DNA of 64,000 bases from Plasmopara viticola (Eukaryota > Oomycota > Peronosporomycetes > Peronosporales > Peronosporaceae). Made by a program: the position numbers and the translations under genes. Positions 56,560 to 64,000 of this stretch are shown one piece after another. The notes beneath the pieces were generated by a model. It was not told where the DNA came from, ran no database searches, and saw only the letters and a program-made list of their open reading frames with translations. Positions within the stretch are counted from its first letter, which is position 1. The number at the start of each line of letters is the position of its first letter. The stretch is from NCBI GenBank assembly GCA_001695595.3, contig MBPM02000004.1, positions 744,001-808,000 on the forward strand, given 5' to 3'.

Positions 56560-56650
56560 TCGATGCATTAATGTAAATAGTCGTTGGTTCATATTTGCAA
56601 GGATCGCAGTTAAAAATATCGGCCGTATCTTCTTCAATTTTGATGGACGG
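56560..56650 (+). pseudogene. Possible remnant of a WY-effector signal-peptide region
   Basis: The plus strand reads SRWFIFARIAVKNIGRIFF, which resembles the start of the WY-repeat protein at 58987 (MRRFIFARIAVTLLVNIGVCFG). At nucleotide level the segment around TCGCAGTTAAAAATATCGGC matches the corresponding part with a small deletion. No coding region follows. It lies directly after the LINE tail, in inverted orientation to the intact gene. The match is short, so this is tentative. Confidence 0.4.
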
Positions 56651-57241
56651 AGCACAAACAGCCGCACCTGCGTGAGGCACCACAATTGCTTTTGTGCGCT
56701 GATTCTGTTGTGCACTAAGTCAGTAAGCTCCAAAATGTTGTCGACTATTTTATACGGTTGCGGGATGCTTTGCGAGCCTCGGGACGACACCTGCTCACCC
56801 CGTAGAAGCTGTCTCGTCATGATGAGTTTGCGGTTCGAAAATACGGTGTGTTTGAGTGCCCAAACCAAATGTAGTATTCTCATATCAAATTAGACTTGTA
56901 TTACCTATAGAACTTCGTACTACAAAATGAGAGAGGAGCAAGAAACTTTGTTGAACACTTGGTCAACACTAGATCAAGACCAAACATAGCCGCTGTCTTT
57001 ATCTCTTGTCCACAGTCGATGCAACGCAGCATAGCACAACAGCATGCCGCGAACCTGATGCTTGCGCCGCTGTCGATTAAGACGATAAGAAACTACTTTA
57101 CGGACAGAAACAAATAATTTGACGCAAGAGACGACGTTTTTTTATGATCAAGTCTACACATAAAATAGGGTTGCAACGTCTATTTTCACTCGTCAAGCGA
57201 AAAAACCGATAGCTACTTCACTTTTGGGACCCGCCCGCACC
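56651..57241. other. Spacer without a supported gene
   Basis: A 112-codon minus-strand frame (56883-56545) is open but unrecognised, and overlaps the possible signal-peptide remnant on the other strand. Nothing else is evident before the stop codon of the WY-repeat protein. Confidence 0.45.
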
Positions 57242-58987
57242 TCATACTTGCGACGGATTCTTCTTTGCGCGCTGTGAATTCGATGTTAAAAAGGCCCAAA
57301 CGGAGGTAATTCGGGCGTCTTCTTTTCCCAATGTTTCTATCACAAGAAGCCACGTATCGCGTGAGACTCCTAATTTCCACAAATGTTTCCGCAATGCAAA
57401 GATTGTTTTAATAATGGCGATTTCAGTCCTACTTTGCTCCACACACCTAAAGTACGCCACGGAGAATCGAAACCAGTGCTTGATATTCGCCAATTTCGGC
57501 TCGTTCGAAAACAGAAAATTCCAAAAGTCGTTGGGTTGCGCTTTGAGCTCAAGAAGGTGGAGGATGGATGACGAATCCGAAAGGTACAGCAGCATACTGT
57601 CTGCAAATTGCTTTACGTCGGAGCGCTGACTTGATGACAAAAAGTCATAGAGCTCGTATTGACGCGCAAGATCCTGAAACAGATTTACCACTTCATCAAA
57701 CGAATGCACCGGATTGAGCGCATCAAACACTATATCACCATCAAAAGGCCTCATTTTCATGTAGGAAGCGACAAGCGAAATGCCCCTTACGAATTTGGAC
57801 ATATTATTCGACGTAATCTTGCGGCCATAAAGTCCCAAGTCGTGAAACAAGTAGAGAGGATATCTGTCCCATATGTCTCGCAAATACGTTGCAAGGTTTC
57901 CAGTCTCGTGTGTAATACCTCCCAACACGTGCTCAAGCGCATTCGATTCAAACAATGCTTTTGTACGTGGCACTGACATTGTTGACAGTTGCAATTGGAT
58001 AAAGCTGCCAATATTAAAGTCCAAAGCGCCAGACATCAAGTACATTTTTGCGTAATGGAGCCACGCAGTGAATAAGGTCATATCGTCAAGGCCAACCCGA
58101 CCGCGCTCATTTCCGAGACGCAAGACATTAAAAATAATGCTTGGTGACACCTGCTTCTGAAGCCATAGATTGAGGACGAAATCCTTAGTGATTGAGTCCG
58201 AGACTAGATACGCTAACATATCCGCAGCAAAGCTCTCCATAGATGGCTCGTCGCGATAAGAATCAAACAATTTCACCACTTGCAAGTACGGATCATATAG
58301 TGATTTATCGTGAAGCGAAAAAGTCAGTTTCGAACTCTCTCGTGGCTTAATGTGTTCGACTAGAAGTCTCAAAAGCTCCTCATCGTCGAGTGGTGCGTAC
58401 CTCGAACCCACATTAACCATACGCCTGTACTCGATAATATAGTAAAACCACAAAAGGAGCTTGGGGTCGTGACTCAATGCAACTAGGTCCATGCCTTGAT
58501 CAAAGACGCTTTCCAATCTCATGTACGAGAAAACAGTCGCTGGGCTTACTCGTTGTTCCACCAACCACTCGTTTATTTCCTTTTTCATTGAATCCCAATG
58601 CACGTGTTCCATCATCCTGGCGATTTCTCCCTTACTTCCCTGCGTTCCCAGCTTTAGCTTGTTCTTGAGTGCACTCGATAATCTTGCAATTGTCTCGGCT
58701 TTCTCTATATTTGCATCAATTATGTGCACAGCCGACTTACCCAGTACATCCACATGATCCAGTACCCTCACTTCATTGTTCTTGTCATTTGAAAAGACTT
58801 TGTCATTGTCATGCATTTTATCGATGGTTTCTGCTCTCGTTGGAATGCGGTCGGTCGGAGTTGCAGCTTCTAAGACATGTTTTGTGTGCGTCCTCTCATC
58901 ATGTCTTGCACGCAAAGTGACGCCAAAACAAACGCCGATATTTACAAGAAGAGTGACGGCGATACGTGCGAAGATAAACCGGCGCAT
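57242..58987 (-). CDS. Secreted WY/LWY-repeat effector candidate without an RXLR motif (581 aa)
   Basis: The start at 58987 (codon 39 of a longer open frame) is chosen because it begins a signal peptide, MRRFIFARIAVTLLVNIGVCFG. The upstream 38 codons are hydrophilic and would block export. After a charged linker (residues 23-115) comes a helical body with tandem WY-type modules. Module 1 has WLVEQRVSPATVFSYMRL ... WFYYIIEYRR (about 141-190). Module 2 has WLQKQVSPSIIFNVLRL ... WLHYAKMYLM (275-318). Module 3 has WDRYPLYLFHDLGL ... GISLVASYMKM (373-412). Module 4 has LELKAQPNDFWNFLF ... WFRFSVAYFRC (478-515). This W-to-Y pattern defines the WY fold of oomycete effectors. RXLR and EER are not seen in the linker; some downy-mildew WY effectors lack them too. 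Export into host cells and any target are inferred. The frame is intact. Confidence 0.85.
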   Translation of the reverse strand: MRRFIFARIAVTLLVNIGVCFGVTLRARHDERTHTKHVLEAATPTDRIPTRAETIDKMHDNDKVFSNDKNNEVRVLDHVDVLGKSAVHIIDANIEKAETIARLSSALKNKLKLGTQGSKGEIARMMEHVHWDSMKKEINEWLVEQRVSPATVFSYMRLESVFDQGMDLVALSHDPKLLLWFYYIIEYRRMVNVGSRYAPLDDEELLRLLVEHIKPRESSKLTFSLHDKSLYDPYLQVVKLFDSYRDEPSMESFAADMLAYLVSDSITKDFVLNLWLQKQVSPSIIFNVLRLGNERGRVGLDDMTLFTAWLHYAKMYLMSGALDFNIGSFIQLQLSTMSVPRTKALFESNALEHVLGGITHETGNLATYLRDIWDRYPLYLFHDLGLYGRKITSNNMSKFVRGISLVASYMKMRPFDGDIVFDALNPVHSFDEVVNLFQDLARQYELYDFLSSSQRSDVKQFADSMLLYLSDSSSILHLLELKAQPNDFWNFLFSNEPKLANIKHWFRFSVAYFRCVEQSRTEIAIIKTIFALRKHLWKLGVSRDTWLLVIETLGKEDARITSVWAFLTSNSQRAKKNPSQV

Positions 58988-61049
58988 GCTTAGTCTCGAG
59001 ACGTTGCAATCCAAATTGAGAGTCACACGAAGATCAGATTCACACCTGAGGATAGTGCGTTCTTGCAGACGACTCAAGATACGTTCCGAGCCCACGTACA
59101 CAGAAAGGTAGCGCCAAACTCTCTTCCAATGAATTTTACCATCCCGAAGCAGCTGGCAGAGATGTTGGATGAAGGAATGTAGTGGCTGATTATGTATGGT
59201 ATAAAAGTGCGAAATCGGCTTGCAAATTGCTGAAGCACAAGTCGCAAGATAGAGGAATAGATACCAAAGTCATTGAGTGTGGACAGCCTCATTTGCATGT
59301 TGTAATATCCAGTTTCAAGCTAGCGCTTGACAAGTCAATCTAGATTCCAAATCACGCTTCATTTTCTTGTCTCCAGACATTTACCTTATAGCGATTCTTT
59401 AACAAGAAGAGCGAAGTTGTCCATCGAGATCGGTTCTCACTCTCTAGCTCGCACTTGATTTTCTGGACGGCCATAATAAATTAAATGCTTGCAGAAGTTA
59501 ATGTAATTCTGGCTTTAATTGAATAACGGATTCTAATCGGTCATGATTAAAGATCCTTCGAGCAAGATCAGGAAGTCGTGGCAATTAGAGCAAATATCTT
59601 AGTGAACCAAAGGATAGGAAACAATCATATGCTATTGTTTTCGTCTGCACCACCTAGAAAATTGTGCACGCGTGGCAGTAGTGCTCTTGCGTCGAAACCG
59701 TATTTATTCATTCCTGTGCTCAGCTGAGTTTTATTATTGCTGCTTTTTTTTGCATAAGCAGCCAGGTAGACACACACGCAATGTAATAGATTATGTCTAC
59801 GGGTCGATATGGTGGGTAGGGGATTTGTATCGACCTATGCTGACTATAGTAAAATCTGAAACATTCCGACCGCATGATCGGTACGAGGTTTCGTGGTAGA
59901 GTAGCCAGCGTAGTTTCTTCCACGTTGGTTACGCCAAAATCATCCAAAGTTGCCGCCATTCGACTTGCCGACCCCGTGCGTCGAGATGTGTGGACGTGCA
60001 CATCCCGTTCTCATCTTCTGTTGCTGCGTTCGACAATGCGAACAACTTTAAACACCTACCGGCAACTTTTCGTAGATTCAGCGCACGAAGGCCGTTGTGG
60101 TGCCTCGGCTACCTGTGCGTTATGTGCTACCGTCCATGACTATGAATTCTAAGATGATAGTATAGACCATTCACATCAACCCCAATTTATATAAATAGTA
60201 AACTGAAGTGCAATCATCATTAGACCCTGTTGCTGTGGCGATCATGTACTTCGCCGTTTTTCTTCTTCATTTCTGCGTTAGTATTTCTTGAATGGTAAAG
60301 CAAAACAAAACCCGGACAGTAGAAACGGCTAAATTCTTAGGCTTCAGATTAGTATGAAGAGGATGTGACATGCGGGCGGACAAGGATTATCAAATGTCTG
60401 GCAAATATTAATGCTAATGTTGATGTGTATTCCTGAATTAATCCATCTTTTCTTTATTATTCAAATTCTATAAATATAAGGTAGTTTATGTCATCACCCA
60501 CACGTTAGAGACGCAATCATTAATTATAAGCTGTTTTTAGTAGATCAAGAGTATTATTTCACCCCTCCTGTATCGATTGTAAACCCTCACGTGAAATGTT
60601 GGCCGCACATTTAATTTGCGAGGTCAATTAATAAGCATGATTTCTGCCAATCACCATTGGAGTCGGTGCATAACCGTCGCGCAATGACTCTGCACGTGAG
60701 TCCAGTGTGACTCCAGCTATTCAGGGCTCGACGCTGCAGGCTAGAGTGCCGTAGGCGCCCGTGGGTGGGATATCGGCCCCAACACTTTGCAAATGTACTT
60801 TACAATGTCCTCACGACTATATGCAAATGCTGCCCGATCGCGTTTTGTGGTGAATGATTCTGTCTGTGACCAAGTTCTGCATCAGGATCGTCGTTTCCCT
60901 GCGCATCGAAGTTATACTTTTTACCCTGACGTTTGGCTGCCTCTCTGCACATGTTCTCGACTTTACTAAGCACCCACCATTGCGTCGGGTCTACACAACT
61001 TGCCCATGTGTTAAGTCCTTGACACGGTGCAATTGCATAGATAAATAAA
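58988..61049. other. Stretch without a supported gene
   Basis: It holds the presumed promoter of the WY-repeat gene, though no clear initiator is assigned. Overlapping frames at 59720-60001 minus and 59874-60152 plus, and a 120-codon minus frame (61162-60800), have no recognised similarity. The last overlaps the 5' edge of the LINE relic. Confidence 0.45.
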
Positions 61050-62600
61050 TCATACGAAGCAGACCACATCAAGTTCGTCGATCCATCGACACCAGTGCCG
61101 TTTATGGGTCTTTCATTGAGCAGTAACGTTAAGCTCTCAAAAGACTCTGCCATCAAGTCCACGCCGCCGTCTTGCCCTCTAGCCAGGACTGTAATCGTAG
61201 CCTATCGGGTACTCGCAGACGACGTTTCGAACACGACCATCCCTGTGACTTCAAGTCGCTATTGGCGGTGTACTCTTGCTCGTACATCATGTGTATGCAT
61301 ATATTACATGCCATATTGTGATGAGTGACTTCAATCTCCCGGTAAATCTTGTATTTGATGCAGTTGAATGTCGAAAAAGACCTGATCGTATTGTGTAGAG
61401 GGGCTCGCGTGGCGGATGCGTATCGAGTAGATCATGACAGCATTCGTACCCACACTGGACCTCAGCCACGCAGGAATCGTTTGGATTACATCTTCATCCC
61501 GAAGTGTTTATTGGTATCTATCATGGGCAATTCGTCGAGCCTTGAATAACGTGGACCATCGCCGGAAATTAGCGCACCCGACAGGCTATTGAAGTCGATT
61601 ACCAGGAGCCTTAGTACCAAAGACCAGAACATGCTGTCATGCCCATCATTAGTGAGAGGGTTTGCTGCATCAATCAAGCATCTAGAATTAAATTCTCTAG
61701 CGAGTATGGATGTTTGACTGGCCCTGATGATTTCTTTGCCAGTGACCTTTAATCCATTACAAGAAGAGAGCTCGTGTGTGCTCACGAACCGACAGGCCAA
61801 CTGTGCTGATCAGTGGCGACTTACAGATCCTCTTCAGACGCACGCATTTCAATTGCAAATGCTTCTTAGCAAATTCGTTTATACGTGCCAGAAGGCATTT
61901 GGAAAGCACCGCTCGATGCACCACTACACCCGAGCAATGTCGAAAATTCAAGAAGGGGGTTTCAGATCTGAAATCGGAGGCTTCGCAGGGTCTACTGATC
62001 TCAAATGCCAAACCGTTGATGCGCAATTTCGTGACATACGATCCATTTCACAAGTTTGTGCTGACGCGCCGCTACGACATGACCAACAACCATTTCTACT
62101 TGGCCTCCAAGGAGTGTTTATACCAGCGTCGAAAGGATGGTGGCTTGCGGTTTTCCAGTATAAACAGCCATTTGAAAAAGGAAGCGTTTCCAAATGATGC
62201 TACTATTTGTTGGTGCATCGCAGCTCGTGAAACAATACTAAGCATCGTTTTGACACAGGTATTTTAATTAGAGTTGACTTATGGCATTCGTTAAATTCAT
62301 TGACCGTCTTACGGTACTAACATTGCAGTGGTGCACGCTGTCGGTGTGGTGGAAGCAAACACGTTTTGATGGCGTGAACGGTGATTAACCGCGCTCGGCC
62401 AGTCCCAGACACAAGCTGCAACAGCAGGTTTGGCTGCATTGCGACCGCCAATGCCAATATGTCAGCCGAAGCCGTAGATCGAATAGTGAGGTATCAGAGC
62501 CGCACCGCACTTTTCGCAAGCATACTGCACGTAGAATATGACTTTGCTATCTCGTCGACTTCTTTCGCTCTCCATGCTTTATAAATGCTACCGCGTTTTT
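61050..62600 (+). pseudogene. Decayed full-type LINE (endonuclease and RT traces)
   Basis: The plus strand reads HIVMSDFNLPVNLVFDAVEC at about 61315-61375, the GDFN-type motif of LINE endonucleases. DSIRTHTGPQPRRNRLDYIFIPK follows at about 61435-61505, the RIDYIF motif near the end of that domain. A later frame (61776-62267) reads DPFHKFVLTRRY, LYQRRKDGGLRFSSINSHLKKEAF. The RKDGGL-F--IN segment resembles the conserved EGGLGL-DI block after the LINE RT core. Several stops and frame changes lie between. It is a different family from the deleted LINE copies A and B. Limits are approximate. Confidence 0.6.
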
Positions 62601-64000
62601 ACGCAACAGATAGAGCAGATTTGCTCAGCACGTATGTTCCTTGGACCTGCTACAACGACCAAGTTGTTGTGCTATGCGTTCACCACGTCAGCACACCCCG
62701 TACTACCCGAGTAAACGCCCCCGCTGGCTCGTGTGATCGCCATTACTCCCAGTGAGGGCCCATCCAGCGAAATAGCACTCAACCACACACGACGACGTCA
62801 AGTTGCCTTTTTTGTGCGCCGCCACAAGCGCCTGCGCCTCTTATTGCTTTCTTTTATTAGGGAGCTGCTGGTGCGATGGCTGCAGCGCAGTGGAAATTCT
62901 CTAGCATTTGCTTTTTTGAGATTGCAATCGCCTGACCATTGTGGTCGATATTGCAAATTAGGCGAAAAAGATTCGCTAAGGACTGTCGCGACGATCCAGT
63001 TTGTTGCAATACATCTCGACGGAATTGCTGTCACTTTGACAGTCGTCTTCCCACGCCACCACTTCCACCATTATCATAAAGTTTCACGGCGTTTAGTGCC
63101 CACGTACACTACTGTCGACGCCGATTCTACGAAGGAGACTGAGACGCAAGTTCCGTCTTAGATACATGACAACTTTCAACTGCGTGAGGATCCTGGCCAC
63201 ATGCGACATGGAGCATGTGAATCGATTTAAGAGCCTTACGTGTACATTTTCGCATCCAAAAGGGCCACCCTATCGCGAATTATAATGCTATAAAGTTCGT
63301 ATTAATACCACGAGTGTAACTCAATCGTCGTGACCTCAGGTAACACCGATAATAGCGGGTGCATATTTTTGTCCAAAGGCGCAACGCTGTGGCATTTCTG
63401 GTAGCATGTGGCAACCCTGCCGTTATCCAAGAAGTATTAGTAAATACTCTGTGCATTACATAATTTTCGGTCTTACAGGGTAGCCTTACATTAAAATTGG
63501 CTTGTAAAGTCTTAAAAAATGCCCTCAAGCTGTGTAAGTATTTCTTTGATGCGTTCTCCATTATTATTGCGTAGAGTGCCATTGAGCCACTCAATGTCTA
63601 TCCGTTTGTGCTTTTGGAAGGTGCAGATACCTTGCCCAAGTAGTACGGTGTGACCATAGAAAAATTTGGTGCTCAGGTAACCAGCTAAGCAAAACATAGA
63701 CTCGTCCCCTTACGACAGTGAAGTTGTGATATAGCTCTGTATCCATCCAGCTTGTAAGTTGTCATTGACATCATATCAAACGGCAAAGAAATCACAGTAA
63801 CTGGCTCAATATCATGCATAATATGTTGTCATCAAATATAGCCTTGGCAGGTTTCCATTGAAAAAAGTTGTGCACGACCGACACTTACTCAGTGTACCGT
63901 TTAAGGAATTACAAAATGAAACATTTTTTTACAAAATTGCGTAATCTAATGCATAAACTGACTTGTACACCGAAAAGGTATCGATCTGTGCCATTCATTA
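62601..64000. other. Window end without a confident gene
   Basis: Two minus-strand frames (63594-63280, 104 codons; 63697-63512, 61 codons) overlap. The second reads YGHTVLLGQGICTFQKHKR, then IEWLNGTLRNNNGERIKEIL, which looks protein-like. I cannot assign it and it may be a fragment of an old element. A 142-codon plus frame (62733-63161) is rich in R, H and V and is not supported. Confidence 0.4.

Noticed and set aside
58988..59101. Upstream extension of the WY-repeat protein by 38 codons
   Set aside because: The extension is polar and would bury the signal peptide; the methionine at 58987 gives a standard secreted start.
62733..63161. 142-codon plus-strand frame as a gene
   Set aside because: Arginine- and histidine-rich composition typical of a chance frame; no recognised domain or partner.

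Overview
The window looks like a gene-poor, transposon-rich stretch of an oomycete genome, most likely a downy mildew or a Phytophthora relative. The evidence is an intronless secreted protein built from tandem WY-type effector modules, a family of small secreted jacalin-like lectins, intronless housekeeping genes packed about 30 bp apart, and abundant decayed Ty1/copia, Ty3/gypsy and LINE sequence. The species cannot be named from sequence alone.

Layout. (1) 1-3173: 5' part of a Ty1/copia element on the minus strand, cut by the window edge. (2) 4585-4892: small doubly deleted LINE fragment. (3) 7144-8560: an intact jacalin-like lectin gene and a decayed tandem copy. (4) 13531-17977: a structurally complete but inactivated Ty1/copia element on the minus strand with TTATT target duplications. 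(5) 19086-32950: a mosaic built on an imperfect inverted duplication (about 20.9-23.3 kb against 29.8-32.9 kb). Each arm holds a jacalin pseudogene with the same lesions. The centre holds an internally deleted LINE with a perfect 15-bp target duplication, a lone copia LTR, a 380-bp foldback and a third Ty1/copia element. (6) 33-45.9 kb: mostly unrecognisable sequence with Ty3/gypsy relics. (7) 45912-47916: two compact conserved genes on the minus strand, a NatD/NAA40-type N-terminal acetyltransferase and a protein with a dynein-stalk-like helical region. (8) 53272-54240: the second intact jacalin-like lectin gene. (9) 55367-56530: a second internally deleted LINE sharing the architecture of the first. 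(10) 57242-58987: a 581-residue secreted WY-repeat effector candidate without a recognisable RXLR motif. (11) 61050-62600: a decayed LINE with endonuclease and reverse-transcriptase traces.

Four genes look intact and probably functional: two jacalin-like lectins, NAA40 and the WY-repeat protein. The dynein-stalk-like protein is also an open, coherent frame. The lectins share a conserved upstream block (core near GCAGCATGGG with a following TATAA). The same block survives at three sites linked to lectin pseudogenes or remnants and at one orphan site, so the family was once larger here and its promoters outlast its coding regions. The secreted lectins and the WY protein are candidates for host interaction, in a repeat-rich compartment of the kind where oomycete effectors usually reside. 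All functional statements rest on reading motifs by eye; no database search was possible.
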